DNA from: Pseudoalteromonas piscicida
Lineage (GTDB): Bacteria > Pseudomonadota > Gammaproteobacteria > Enterobacterales > Alteromonadaceae
DNA length: 64,000 nt
Assembly: GCF_000238315.3 (NCBI RefSeq)
Contig: NZ_CP011925.1
Span: 558,001-622,000, forward strand
Direction: 5' to 3'
Below are positions 1 through 9,001 of the stretch, piece by piece (within the stretch, counting starts at the first letter, position 1; every line of letters begins with the position of its first letter). The notes below the pieces were generated by a model, which was given only the letters and a program-made list of their open reading frames with translations, made no database searches and had not been told where the DNA came from. Made by a program: the position numbers and the translations under genes.

Positions 1-556
1 CTTCTAAATCAAGCGGCTTACGTGTTCTAACAATCACGGTTCCACCAATAGAGCCTTCGTCAATATCGGCTTCTGGTGATTTGTACACTTCAAGCCCTGA
101 AATGATTTCAGAGGGTAACATTGTATAGTTAAAACCACGGCTCGCGGCTGAGTTAGTCCACCAATCCGCTGAGCCAACGGCTTGACCATTCAATAAGGTC
201 CGGTTTTGGCTTTCACCTGTGCCTCGAATGCTAACGCGCTCACCTTCACCAAAACTACGCGTGATTGAAACACCGGTAATTCGTTGTAGTGATTCGGCAA
301 CGTTTTGATCTGGAAATTTACCAATGTCCTCGGCGGTTACTGCATCGACAATGGCGTCAGAGTATCTTTTTGTATTGAGTGATTGAACAACGCTGCCACG
401 GATCCCTCTGACTTGAATAACTTCAACTTCACCATTTTTAGCTGCTTCTTGATTGTTGTTTTCTTCAGCGAGTGCTAGACCCGGTGCAAAAAGTACCGAG
501 CCGAGCAAAGATTGGCTGATTAATACAGTTAGTTTTTTCTTATTATTGCGAAACAT
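1..556 (-). CDS. TonB-dependent receptor, N-terminal part (runs off the window)
   Basis: Outer-membrane active transporter for a ligand I cannot name. The start codon is the ATG at 556. A signal peptide (about residues 1-28, ending ALA) is followed by an acidic linker and a TonB-box-like stretch (EVEVIQVRG, where IQVRG is typical of Alteromonadales receptors). The plug domain follows, with the motifs DAVTAEDIGKFPDQNVAES, ISIRG-type RVSIRGTG, and LLNGQ. The barrel lies upstream of base 1 on this strand and is not visible. A LacI-type regulator lies 2 kb away with an unrelated exporter gene between, so a link to a sugar-uptake locus is only a guess. Family assignment is firm; substrate is unknown. 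Confidence 0.93.
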   Translation of the reverse strand, partial: MFRNNKKKLTVLISQSLLGSVLFAPGLALAEENNNQEAAKNGEVEVIQVRGIRGSVVQSLNTKRYSDAIVDAVTAEDIGKFPDQNVAESLQRITGVSITRSFGEGERVSIRGTGESQNRTLLNGQAVGSADWWTNSAASRGFNYTMLPSEIISGLEVYKSPEADIDEGSIGGTVIVRTRKPLDLE

Positions 557-575
557 AAATTCCCCTTGAGTGCAT

Positions 576-737
576 ATACCAATTAGCCTTAATACTTGCT
601 CAGTTTGAAGGAGTAAATCTGACGCTAACAGCGTTAAAAATTTCTTATTTAGAGCAACTAAATAGCAAAATTTTTGCCTTGTTATCGACAAGATTTTCTC
701 GCCTCAAAATAGACCACTTAATTAAGACAATTGGTAT
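576..737. repeat. MITE-like element with ATACCAATT inverted ends
   Basis: The ends are imperfect inverted repeats. The left end at 576-593 begins ATACCAATTAGCCTTAAT; the right end at 721-737, read on the other strand, begins ATACCAATTGTCTTAAT. The roughly 160-bp core has no coding potential and holds a small hairpin (ACGCT-AAC-AGCGT). It sits directly upstream of the TonB receptor start, so it may carry or displace that promoter. The same terminal motif recurs at 2251-2259 and 57741-57757. The rest of the gene-free stretch, 738-960, is AT-rich and I see nothing else in it. Confidence 0.5.
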
Positions 738-960
738 TACTTGTGATTGAGAGGTTGACCTCGAGAAAGATTAAACACCAGCGGGGTTTGTTAAATCTTG
801 AATTGAAATGAATAGTTATGAATTTGGAGGTCTTTTACTTTGTATTTTCTTATTTTATTGAAATTTATAGATATAAAATAATTTTTTCTCGGTGGTTTTC
901 GGTTCAAGTTAAGTTTACTGGAGTGATTTCACTTTGTTTTTTGTTAACATTCACAACTGC

Positions 961-994
961 AAAGAACTGGAAAGGCGACTTTCCAGTTCTTTTT
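961..994 (-). terminator. Rho-independent terminator, probably bidirectional
   Basis: A perfect 13-bp stem (961-973 with 980-992) encloses the 6-nt loop GGCGAC. The stem ends in A/T pairs, so U-rich tails form in both directions. It lies 6 nt beyond the stop codon of the ThrE-type gene, which is transcribed toward it. Confidence 0.85.
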
Positions 995-999
995 GTGCG

Positions 1000-2226
1000 T
1001 TATAAGCTCTTTTTGGGTGGCAGCACAACGTTTGAGAAGATAAGGCCAGCGATAAGAGACATAAATATTAAGAAGGTTTGTTGGCCAATATGATCCGCAT
1101 GAACAAAGCTTTGGCCTTCGATCAGTGAATTAAGTCCAATATAGGTTTTAGAACCAGGTACTAACACAATTAAACCTTGCATTGCCACAATGGACGCAGG
1201 GGCATTTACCACACGGTTAAATATATTACTAAAAACTCCCACTGCAAATGCACCCACAAAAGTACCAAGCGCATAATCAAAGTAAACAGCAGAACTGATA
1301 CTGGCTGCGTAGGCGATAAAGCCTGATGCGAGTGACCAACTTGCATGGCGTAACTTTGTTCTAAAGATAATAACTAGGCTGCTACAAAGTAATAGCACTG
1401 CAAGCCAAGCCGTCCAACGTGGTAATGGTGATGGTTGTATAAAATCAACTTGACCAAAAAACGCAAACCCTAAACTGATCCCCAAAAATGCACCGAAGTA
1501 GAGCTTAAAAAGCAACATAATAGAGTCCATGACTCTTGCGGTGCCTGACACTAGATGACGAGCCGATAATTCAGCAAACCCAAGCGCCAGCGCCAAGCCC
1601 GGTATAAACACGATTATGGCCGAAAGTACCACCAAACGGATGTTGATCTGTGGGTCAATGTACACAGATACTGCACAAGCAGCAACCGCTGATACGATGG
1701 CGACCAAAGGTTCAAGCATATGTGTTACACGTTTGGAAATGCTAGCCCAAAGCACGAATAAGTAGACCACAAGCGATAATAGCGCCGACCACCATATGTC
1801 ATTCCAGCTAGTCCCCATCAGCATTGCAAACGCACCGCCTGAAGTTGCAAATGCGAGACCCGTCATTAACTTATTATAAGGGGGCTTAGCGTGCAAAATG
1901 GCTTCAAGGCATAGCTCGGCTTCTTGGATCGAAAGCTCACCAGATAACACGCGTGTTGCGACGTCATCCGTATCTGCCAATGAACCTAAATCATGGTCGC
2001 CAGGGTCAACACGTGCCACATGGGTATATTCTTCTTCATGACCTTCGGTCCAAATCACAAAAGTGACAGACGTCGGAGACATGACAAAGGAAGACTTTAA
2101 CCCTAAGTGAGTGGCTACTTCCATTAAGTGTGCTTCGAGTCGATAGGCAGGGGTACCGTATTTGTGAAGCATTTTGCCTAACTTCACAATAAAGCGGCGT
2201 TTCTCTGTAAAGGTTGCGTTATTCAA
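1000..2226 (-). CDS. ThrE/YjjP-YjjB-type amino-acid exporter
   Basis: A 408-residue membrane protein of the threonine/serine exporter family (ThrE, DUF1212 plus the DUF3815-like half). The N-terminal soluble part contains the family pattern GKMLHKYGTPAYRLE and SFVMSPTSVTFV. About ten hydrophobic segments follow from residue 120. In enterobacteria the two halves are separate proteins (YjjP, YjjB); here they are fused, as in Corynebacterium ThrE. The start used is a TTG at 2226, because the family N-terminus begins close to it and the first internal ATG would remove conserved residues. It is monocistronic and ends at the hairpin at 961-994. Substrate is inferred from the family only. Confidence 0.85.
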   Translation of the reverse strand: MNNATFTEKRRFIVKLGKMLHKYGTPAYRLEAHLMEVATHLGLKSSFVMSPTSVTFVIWTEGHEEEYTHVARVDPGDHDLGSLADTDDVATRVLSGELSIQEAELCLEAILHAKPPYNKLMTGLAFATSGGAFAMLMGTSWNDIWWSALLSLVVYLFVLWASISKRVTHMLEPLVAIVSAVAACAVSVYIDPQINIRLVVLSAIIVFIPGLALALGFAELSARHLVSGTARVMDSIMLLFKLYFGAFLGISLGFAFFGQVDFIQPSPLPRWTAWLAVLLLCSSLVIIFRTKLRHASWSLASGFIAYAASISSAVYFDYALGTFVGAFAVGVFSNIFNRVVNAPASIVAMQGLIVLVPGSKTYIGLNSLIEGQSFVHADHIGQQTFLIFMSLIAGLIFSNVVLPPKKSL

Positions 2227-2252
2227 CGAAAGAGAACCTTAAATATGTAATA

Positions 2253-2279
2253 CCAATTCTACTGAATGCAGTAAATTGG
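2253..2279. repeat. Imperfect hairpin upstream of the ThrE-type gene
   Basis: CCAATTCTACTG (2253-2264) pairs with CAGTAAATTGG (2269-2279) with one bulged base and a 4-nt loop. The bases TACCAATT match the ends of the element at 576-737, so this may be a shrunken relative of it. The surrounding gene-free stretch 2227-2565 should hold the ThrE-gene promoter; I cannot place it and see nothing else there. Confidence 0.4.
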
Positions 2280-2565
2280 CGAAAATGTTAAAAAAGTATG
2301 GTGTTTGAAATTAAAAAAATCAAACTGAGCTCATCATGGGTACGCGCTGCTAGTAAGGTACATATCATTGCTTTTACTAGATTTTAGTTATGTTTTTACA
2401 CACGAATTTGATATTCGCAACAGACTATTTTCATAGGTAAATTTGGCGGCCAAGATTGCTGCGAATTCTATCCAGATTCTCAGTAATGTCTATAGTTTTG
2501 GCCGCAAATATTTGCATTTTTTATAAACAGGTCATAGCGCTACATTCATTGCTAAATGCTAAGAG

Positions 2566-3576
2566 TTACGATGATTCTCTGATCTGTAATGAAACATCCA
2601 CCAAGGTTCTAACGGCAGGTTGTGATTTGTTTAAAATTTCGGACAGTGTATGGCATGTCCGCTTACCGATGTCGTCGGCATCAATTCTGACACTCGTTAA
2701 TGCGGGCTTCATCAGCTGGGAGTCTTGCAAGTCGTCAAAACCGACAACTTTGATGTCTTCACCAGGTACCAGCCCGTGTTCGCGCATGGCTTCAATTGCA
2801 CCGTATGCAATGACGTCACTAAAGCAAACGATAGCTTTTATCTCTTTATGGTCGGCGATGAGTGTATTAAACGCTTCCCGGCCCCCTTGACGATTGGTTG
2901 GAGCTGCGATTGCGGGTTGCGCTTCATTTAATCCGTTGAGTTTTAGAGCGCTTTGGAAACCTGACAGTCGCTCATGGTAATCTGAGATTTCGGGAGTACC
3001 ACCGAGAAAAGCAATGTCTTTTATGCCTTGCTCAATGAGGTGAGTCGTTGCTAGGTGAGTCCCTTTTTTATTGTCAGGTAGAATACAGGGGGCTTTCGCG
3101 AAGGCCACTTCACGCATAATAGTAATAACTGGAAATCCAGAGTCAGCCAATTGGTCCAGCCACTCTCGTGGAGTACTTGGTGCAGGCACCATAACAAAAG
3201 CACAAACGTTGTATTCTTTAAGTGTGTTAACCACTTGGCGTTGGCGATTAAAGTCTTCGCCTGTATTTACCAGCATAGGCACCATACCTAATGCGTAAAT
3301 ATGCTTTTCTAATCCAACAGCAAGCTGAGCAGAGTACGGGTTAGTTAAGTCGTTGATAACAACCGCAACAAGATTAGACTTTTTACTACGTAGCGCTGCT
3401 GCGTCGCGATTATAAACATACCCCAGCTTTTCGATGGCTTTTAGTACTTTCTCTTTGCTTTTATCGCTGACTTTATCGCTATGCGTTAGGACAAGGGATA
3501 CTGTTGATTTAGAAACTTGTGCCTCTTCGGCAACATCAAAAATGGTAACCTTAGCGAGTTTTTTATCGTTGTTCAT
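2566..3576 (-). CDS. LacI-family transcriptional regulator
   Basis: A DNA-binding repressor or activator of the LacI/GalR family, about 336 residues from the chosen ATG at 3576 (an upstream in-frame TTG at 3591 would add five residues). The N-terminal HTH reads VTIFDVAEEAQVSKSTVSLVL and the hinge GYVYNRDAAALRS. The periplasmic-binding-type effector domain follows, including FLGGTPEISDYHERLSGF and VVGFDD. The gene is divergent from the S9 peptidase at 3714, so that gene or its own promoter is a likely target. The ligand is unknown. Confidence 0.93.
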   Translation of the reverse strand: MNNDKKLAKVTIFDVAEEAQVSKSTVSLVLTHSDKVSDKSKEKVLKAIEKLGYVYNRDAAALRSKKSNLVAVVINDLTNPYSAQLAVGLEKHIYALGMVPMLVNTGEDFNRQRQVVNTLKEYNVCAFVMVPAPSTPREWLDQLADSGFPVITIMREVAFAKAPCILPDNKKGTHLATTHLIEQGIKDIAFLGGTPEISDYHERLSGFQSALKLNGLNEAQPAIAAPTNRQGGREAFNTLIADHKEIKAIVCFSDVIAYGAIEAMREHGLVPGEDIKVVGFDDLQDSQLMKPALTSVRIDADDIGKRTCHTLSEILNKSQPAVRTLVDVSLQIRESS

Positions 3577-3713
3577 GCTAATTCGTATCAATTATGGCTG
3601 GTTAAGTGACTAAGTGTACATCAAGTTTTCATCGCATTAAATCGCAAATCTCTGCACATTTCCCGATAATCGTTATATGATCATTCGTTAAACGCCGAAG
3701 ATAGGTAAATACA

Positions 3714-6197
3714 GTGAAATTATTAAAACAAATCACATTTATCATATTAATGACTACCGTATCATATACGGTATGTGCACAAGAGCAAGGCTACATGACA
3801 CCTTCTCCAGAGCTGGCAAAGCTTGTTGATGCACCATTGATCCCTACATCTAAATTGAGTGCAAACGGCAATTGGTTGGCATTGTTACAGCGCAATAGGG
3901 TGCTTACGCTCGAAGAGCTTGGGCAGCCAGAGCAAGCGCTTGCGGGGATAAAGTTCAACCCGCAAACCTTTATGCGGACCTCCAGCCGCCAATATAGCTC
4001 TATTGAGTTTAAACATGTCGCAACCGGTGCCTTAATTAAGGTGACAGGTCTACCTAAAGGCAAGATCAAGTCGCCAAGTTGGAGTGCAGATAGCCGCTAT
4101 CTCGCGTTTATTCTTGAACAAGAAAATAGTGCTACGCTTTGGGCTTACGATATTGAGCAGCGCAACCTTAAACAGCTCACTCAATCAACTTTAAATGGCG
4201 TGGTGACTTCAACGCCATACCAGTGGTTGCCAGACAGTACTGCAATTATCGCAAATATTGCTATTAATCATGGCAAACAGCCAAGCGCAAAAGATAAATC
4301 TAGCCTAACGCCAATAATACAAACCACATCTGGCAAAAAAGCATCAACACGCACTTATCAGAATTTATTGTCTAGTCCCTATGATATTCAGCTATTTAAG
4401 TTTTATTCTGAGGGGCAGTTAATTAAGCTAAATCTGAATGCCAGCGCGCAGCAAATTGGTAATCCAACGTATCTTAAACATTTCTCTGTTTCGCCAGACT
4501 CTACCAATCTAGTGGTTGGTATGATGGCAGATCCCTTCTCATTCCAAGTGCCTTACAGCCGTTTTCCAGCGGTATGGCAAGTGTGGGGAATGCGTGGCTA
4601 TCCATTATTTGAAGTTGCAAGACAACCGCTAGCCGACGCACTGCCTGCGGGCTTTGATAGCGTGAGAGAAGGGCCTCGAAAGATCCAATGGCGTGACGAC
4701 CATGGTGCGACACTGATATGGGCCGAAGCGCAAGATGGTGGGGATATGAGTGTGGAGGTTGACTATCATGACCACCTTTACACGATTAGTTCGCCATTCA
4801 AAAAGGAACCTGAACTTTTCGCAAAAGTAGAGCGTCGTTTTTCGAGTGTTGAGTGGGCCGATAACAATGTTGCGATTTTGAATGAATGGCGCTTTGCCGA
4901 TCGCAGTGTTCGTTCTTCTGTATTTTCTCCGCGTAATCCAGAGCAAAATCGCGTGGTGTTTTCAGAGCGCAGTGCTAATGATGCATACAAAGATCCTGGC
5001 AACTTTGTATATGAAAATAGTGATTTAGGTTCAAGAGTATTGAAGCTAGTTGGAGGCAGGTATTTGTTTTTAACGGGCAACGGTGCATCTGAGAAAGGCA
5101 ACATTCCTTTTTTAGATCGTTATGACGTAAAAACCAATACTTCAACTCGTATTTGGCAGTCGAGCGAACCTTATTACGAAAGAGTGCGTGCGATGTTAGA
5201 TGACGAAGGGATGCGCTTTATTACCGTGCGTGAGTCACGCCAAGAGCAACCTAACTTTTTTGTCCGAGACTTACAGTTTGATACATTGGAGCAGCTAACT
5301 AAGTTTGCGCACCCTTATCCCGCATTTAAAGGCGTTGTAAAAGAGCAAATCAAGTACAAACGTGATGATGGCGTTGAGCTATCCGGTAATCTTTATCTTC
5401 CTACTGATTATGACCCATCAAAAGGTCGTATACCTGTGTTGATGTGGGCTTATCCGCTCGAATTTAAAGATAAAGCTGTTGCCTCGCAGGTACGTGAATC
5501 GCCTTATCAATTCCCATATATTGGCTATTGGGGACCAATGCCGTATTTAGCAAAAGGTATTGCTGTTTTTGATGATCCGACGATGCCGATTGTGGGGACT
5601 GGTGATACGCAACCTAATGATACATTTAGGCAGCAATTGGTCGCGAGTGCAAAGGCAGCTGTTGATACCTTAGTAGAAAAAGGTATAGCAGATCCTAAGC
5701 GCATTGCGATTGCAGGGCATTCGTATGGGGCGTTTATGGTGGCTAACTTACTTGCCCATAGTGATTTATTTGCCACTGGCATTGCGCGAAGCGGGGCTTA
5801 TAATCGCACCTTGACGCCATTTGGTTTTCAGGGGGAGCCGCGTAATTTCTGGGAAGCGCAAAACGTCTATGCCTCTATGTCTCCTTTCTTTCACGCGGAA
5901 AAAATCAACGAACCTATGTTGATGATCCATGGAGAGGAAGATCCAAACTCAGGTACTTTTCCTATGCAATCTAAACGTATGTTTGCTGCAATGAATGGCT
6001 TAGGTGGCAATGCAAGGCTGGTGATGCTGCCAGAAGAAGGCCATGGCTATAAAGCACGAGAAAGTATTTTACATGTACTTTGGGAGCAAGAGCAGTGGCT
6101 TGAAAAGTATCTGTTCCCTGAGAAAGAAGAAGCAATCCCTGAAGACACGTCAACAGATGAAATGATCCCGGTTGCAACGGAAGCGACAGTTAACTAA
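3714..6197 (+). CDS. Secreted S9-family prolyl oligopeptidase-type serine peptidase
   Basis: An 827-residue exported peptidase. A signal peptide (residues 1-22, ending VCA) is followed by a beta-propeller-like N-terminal half with TolB/WD-type repeats such as SPSWSADSRYLAF. The C-terminal alpha/beta-hydrolase domain has the nucleophile motif GHSYGAFM, the acid region HGEEDPNSGTFP and the catalytic His in EEGHGYKARE. The stretch ARSGAYNRTLTPFGFQ is typical of the S9D group that includes plant chloroplast glutamyl endopeptidase, so cleavage after Glu is possible but unproven. The start is a GTG with AGG upstream. It is divergent from the LacI regulator and ends at a terminator at 6214-6244. Confidence 0.9.
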   Translation: MKLLKQITFIILMTTVSYTVCAQEQGYMTPSPELAKLVDAPLIPTSKLSANGNWLALLQRNRVLTLEELGQPEQALAGIKFNPQTFMRTSSRQYSSIEFKHVATGALIKVTGLPKGKIKSPSWSADSRYLAFILEQENSATLWAYDIEQRNLKQLTQSTLNGVVTSTPYQWLPDSTAIIANIAINHGKQPSAKDKSSLTPIIQTTSGKKASTRTYQNLLSSPYDIQLFKFYSEGQLIKLNLNASAQQIGNPTYLKHFSVSPDSTNLVVGMMADPFSFQVPYSRFPAVWQVWGMRGYPLFEVARQPLADALPAGFDSVREGPRKIQWRDDHGATLIWAEAQDGGDMSVEVDYHDHLYTISSPFKKEPELFAKVERRFSSVEWADNNVAILNEWRFADRSVRSSVFSPRNPEQNRVVFSERSANDAYKDPGNFVYENSDLGSRVLKLVGGRYLFLTGNGASEKGNIPFLDRYDVKTNTSTRIWQSSEPYYERVRAMLDDEGMRFITVRESRQEQPNFFVRDLQFDTLEQLTKFAHPYPAFKGVVKEQIKYKRDDGVELSGNLYLPTDYDPSKGRIPVLMWAYPLEFKDKAVASQVRESPYQFPYIGYWGPMPYLAKGIAVFDDPTMPIVGTGDTQPNDTFRQQLVASAKAAVDTLVEKGIADPKRIAIAGHSYGAFMVANLLAHSDLFATGIARSGAYNRTLTPFGFQGEPRNFWEAQNVYASMSPFFHAEKINEPMLMIHGEEDPNSGTFPMQSKRMFAAMNGLGGNARLVMLPEEGHGYKARESILHVLWEQEQWLEKYLFPEKEEAIPEDTSTDEMIPVATEATVN

Positions 6198-6213
6198 CAA
6201 TAAATCGATACAG

Positions 6214-6244
6214 TAGAGGGAGTATAGTAAATCTACTCCCTCTA
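6214..6244. terminator. Bidirectional terminator between convergent genes
   Basis: An 11-bp perfect stem, TAGAGGGAGTA (6214-6224) with TACTCCCTCTA (6234-6244), with a 9-nt loop. It lies between the convergent S9 peptidase and RhtA-type genes. Confidence 0.75.
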
Positions 6245-6278
6245 TTTACCATATTCAGTTAGACGAAACTTAAGCTAC

Positions 6279-7127
6279 CTACTCTTTACTGGATACTGAA
6301 CTGCCGACGGAAGCGGTAATTACCATAAAAATGGCAAGCCATTGCCAAACAGTCAGCAACTCTCCGAGAATTAAAAAGCCAGCCAACGCCGCAACCGCAG
6401 GTTCAACGCTCATTAAAATACTAAATCCTTGTGCGGGCATTTTTCGAAGCGCTACCATTTCTAGGCTATAAGGCAGGGCGCTGGATAATAAACCAATCGC
6501 GATACCTAATGGGATCAGTGACCAATCAAGCAATGCAGCACCTTGTGACACCACGCCAAACGGTACGATAGCAAGGGCAGCAACCGTCATGCCGATTGCC
6601 ACAGTCACCCCGCCGGAGCTTTCATTGCCTGAGCGTTTACCGTAGAGAATATATCCTGCCCAACAAGCGCCAGCAACCAAGGCTAAAGCAACACCGACAG
6701 GGTCTAAACCATTGACATCGCCAAGATCTGGTAACAATAGCAAGATCCCCAAAATAGCAAATGCAACCCACAAATAATCACGTTTCCGTTTAGATGAAAA
6801 CAGTGCTACGGCGAGCGGCCCGGTAAACTCTAATGCCACACCAATGCCAATAGGGATACGCTCAATGGCATAGTAAAAGGTGATGTTCATGCCGCCCAAG
6901 CATAGGCCATAAACGATGAGTGGTCGCCAGTTTGTCGGTATATGACGCCAAGGTTTGAACACCAAGCATAAAATAAGAGCTGAAAATCCAAGGCGATATG
7001 CTGTGGTACCCTCGGGCCCCACAAATGGAAATAACTGCTTGGCAATAGAGGCACCGGATTGAATGGTGACCATAGCGCAAAGTAGGCATAAAATCGCAAT
7101 GACAAAGTCGCGGCTAAGTAGTGGCAT
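6279..7127 (-). CDS. rhtA: RhtA-type threonine/homoserine exporter (EamA/DMT family)
   Basis: A 282-residue inner-membrane exporter with about ten transmembrane segments and two EamA repeats. It tracks E. coli RhtA (YbiF) closely by eye: SGASIAKQLFP near the start, SLGGMN-like CLGGMNITFYYAIE, the conserved ALEFTGPLAVALFSS, GACWAGYIL, and ALPYSLEMVALRKMP. The length matches (E. coli 295). The start ATG at 7127 is preceded by GGGGT. It is monocistronic and convergent with the S9 peptidase. The role, export of threonine, homoserine and analogues, is taken from the family. Confidence 0.88.
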   Translation of the reverse strand: MPLLSRDFVIAILCLLCAMVTIQSGASIAKQLFPFVGPEGTTAYRLGFSALILCLVFKPWRHIPTNWRPLIVYGLCLGGMNITFYYAIERIPIGIGVALEFTGPLAVALFSSKRKRDYLWVAFAILGILLLLPDLGDVNGLDPVGVALALVAGACWAGYILYGKRSGNESSGGVTVAIGMTVAALAIVPFGVVSQGAALLDWSLIPLGIAIGLLSSALPYSLEMVALRKMPAQGFSILMSVEPAVAALAGFLILGELLTVWQWLAIFMVITASVGSSVSSKE

Positions 7128-7294
7128 TGAGACCCCAATAAGATAAATAACAAGCTTAAAAATGGCGATATAAGGCTAGTCTAATCGTGTCTAAATAATG
7201 GCTCAATTACTTTTGTATATTTTATGCCTTTCTTGATTTTTGAAATGGTTATTTATTGATTTGGTTACTTTTTATTTTCAATGTTTTCTTTTTA

Positions 7295-8095
7295 TTATCG
7301 TTCCAATTTTGCTTGTGTACTCAGGTAGTTAAGCCAAGCACTTTCATGCCTTTGCATATTTTTATGCTTTTTCGAATCCAAGTGTGCGAGCTTATCGCTG
7401 TCATTGATAAAAGGGCCTGCCCTACAGATAGTGCAGTAATTATCACCCAAATAATCAGGTACTTTGAGCTTTTCTTTGATGGCGTGAGCTGGGTTAACAG
7501 ACCAGTAATAGCTAATACCGCTGGTGTCTTTTACGTGTTTATCACGGTCGACATTGCGAATTTGATACTCTGGGAACTGTGAAATCTCAAATCGAGATTG
7601 GCCGAGGTAATATTGTTCAAGTCCGTTGACAAGGCTGCCTTCTAGATTCCACTCAATATAGGGCTTTACGTCCTTTGAGGTAATGATCCCGAGCTGAGCG
7701 CCATTTGGGTCAAGTGCATAAGCCGCTGCGTTTATTAAGAATTCTCGCAGCAATTTCCGATTGAGACTGTTAACGCTCAAGGTCTGGTTTTGGAAGCTTT
7801 CAAACGAACCAAATGCAGGAATGAGAGGAAATTGAAAAATAACTGCATCAAAGGCATGCGACGGCACATTTTGCCAACAATACGCCTCAGTGACATCAAA
7901 TTGAGTCACTACATTAACTCCTAAATCATGCAGCTTATCAAAAGCATTATCTTGATATTTATGCTTAAGTTCACTTTCACTATCGTACACACTGGCAGTA
8001 AGATGTGCTGGAGCAAAATGTTTTGCTAATGAATATGAAAAGCTTAAATCGCCATCGCCAACGGTAAGAATACGCCAGTTTTTATCGAGTATCAT
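7295..8095 (-). CDS. BMT5-like Rossmann-fold methyltransferase domain (DUF2431) with C-terminal C2H2 zinc finger
   Basis: About 266 residues from the ATG at 8095 (an upstream TTG at 8131 is possible). The N-terminus ILTVGDGDLSFSYSLA is the signature of DUF2431, the fold of yeast BMT5, which methylates U2634 N3 of 25S rRNA. The region AFDAVIFQFPLIPAFGSFES matches the family's FNFPH-type motif in position. The C-terminus carries CTIC followed by HLDSKKH, spaced as a C2H2 zinc finger. The zinc finger suggests nucleic-acid binding. The bacterial target is unknown; an RNA methyltransferase role is inference from the fold. No operon partner is evident. Confidence 0.7.
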   Translation of the reverse strand: MILDKNWRILTVGDGDLSFSYSLAKHFAPAHLTASVYDSESELKHKYQDNAFDKLHDLGVNVVTQFDVTEAYCWQNVPSHAFDAVIFQFPLIPAFGSFESFQNQTLSVNSLNRKLLREFLINAAAYALDPNGAQLGIITSKDVKPYIEWNLEGSLVNGLEQYYLGQSRFEISQFPEYQIRNVDRDKHVKDTSGISYYWSVNPAHAIKEKLKVPDYLGDNYCTICRAGPFINDSDKLAHLDSKKHKNMQRHESAWLNYLSTQAKLER

Positions 8096-8140
8096 GGAGC
8101 TGTCTAATCGGTAAAAGGAGGAGTTTATCAAATCCGGCTA

Positions 8141-8380
8141 TTATCTTGTAGCAATTGGCCCTTTTATTAGTTTAAAACCAACTAGACAGAATACACCAGC
8201 CAAAAACCAAATTCCTCCAGCCACAATTGCAAAACTGGTGGTTTTTTCAGGGGAAACTATGGCTAGCGGCAGTGTAATTGCTCCCCTTACTAAACATAAC
8301 GTTGAAATTGTAAAGATGGCGGGGCGAAGCATAGGTAATGGTTTGATCCACTTGAGGGCCGAAAGTGCGTAGGCGGTCAA
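8141..8380 (-). pseudogene. Headless fragment of a small membrane protein
   Basis: The open frame encodes about 79 residues with two hydrophobic segments (AIFTISTLCLVRGAITLPLA and FAIVAGGIWFLAGVFCLVGF). It has no good start: the frame is closed by TGA at 8393-8395 just upstream, leaving only a TTG with no visible ribosome-binding site. The start of the frame (YALSALKWIKPLPMLRPA) looks like the middle of a longer membrane protein. I read it as the C-terminal remnant of a decayed gene, but a short TTG-initiated protein cannot be excluded. Confidence 0.4.
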
Positions 8381-8392
8381 ACGTACGCAAAG

Positions 8393-8746
8393 TCACTCTA
8401 AATACTTCCCCCAGTCTTGTGCCTGCCATAGCATTTTGTGCGGTTTGGATCGTTGGTTTATCTGTCCGTTTTGCTTGTCAGCAATAAGTTTTCGTTGTGT
8501 ACCTTTTTGCTCACGTTGGCGATACGCTAACGCACATAATGGGCACTTAGTATCTTGATGCAGTCCAGAGAGACTAAAAAAAGAACACTTTCCAGATAAA
8601 ATATAGATGAGTAATCGGAAGGATGTAATTTCGATTGCGTTTTGAGTCTCAACGCGTAGCTTCATGGTGCTTAAATCAATTGAGCTTTCTATCTCACCAA
8701 TTTGCGTCATGCTTGTTTCAAACGTTTCAGTCTTACGTTTTCTCAT
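8393..8746 (-). CDS. Small protein of unknown function with a CPLC motif
   Basis: A 117-residue protein I do not recognise. The ATG at 8746 is chosen because AAAAAGGACAGCAAC immediately precedes it, a good ribosome-binding site; a longer frame starting at 8806 lacks one. It begins with a basic stretch (MRKRKTETF). The centre has GKCSFF and CPLCALAYRQREQ, which could bind zinc through three cysteines, and the C-terminal third is basic and glutamine-rich. It has no signal peptide. It is transcribed away from the XRE regulator at 9002. Confidence 0.55.
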   Translation of the reverse strand: MRKRKTETFETSMTQIGEIESSIDLSTMKLRVETQNAIEITSFRLLIYILSGKCSFFSLSGLHQDTKCPLCALAYRQREQKGTQRKLIADKQNGQINQRSKPHKMLWQAQDWGKYLE

Positions 8747-9001
8747 GTTGCTGTCCTTTTTAATATGCTGAAAATGCCAAAAAGGAACGTGATGTGCGTA
8801 ACGCATTGCTTTTTCAGTGTGCGTTACTTCAAGTGTCAGATCTTACAAAGGTATGAGTCCAAAAGCTTAGACTGTTTCAGATTTTTACACTTGACCGTTT
8901 CATTTGTTTAACACAAAACACACAAACAAGGCTCAGGCAGGACTATAGCGTTGTCATTGTTAGTAAAAGAATATTAATGGAGTACCCTAAGGAAAAGATA
9001 A

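Noticed and set aside
818..1093. 91-codon plus-strand frame
   Set aside because: It crosses the terminator at 961-994 and the end of the ThrE-type gene, has no protein-like pattern, and lies in AT-rich intergenic DNA.
3577..3713. LacI-type palindromic operator in the divergent region with the S9 peptidase
   Set aside because: No clear central-CG palindrome is visible; regulation of the peptidase by the LacI protein is inferred only from position.
8247..8429. 60-codon minus-strand frame
   Set aside because: It overlaps the hydrophobic fragment at 8141-8380 in another frame and looks like noise.
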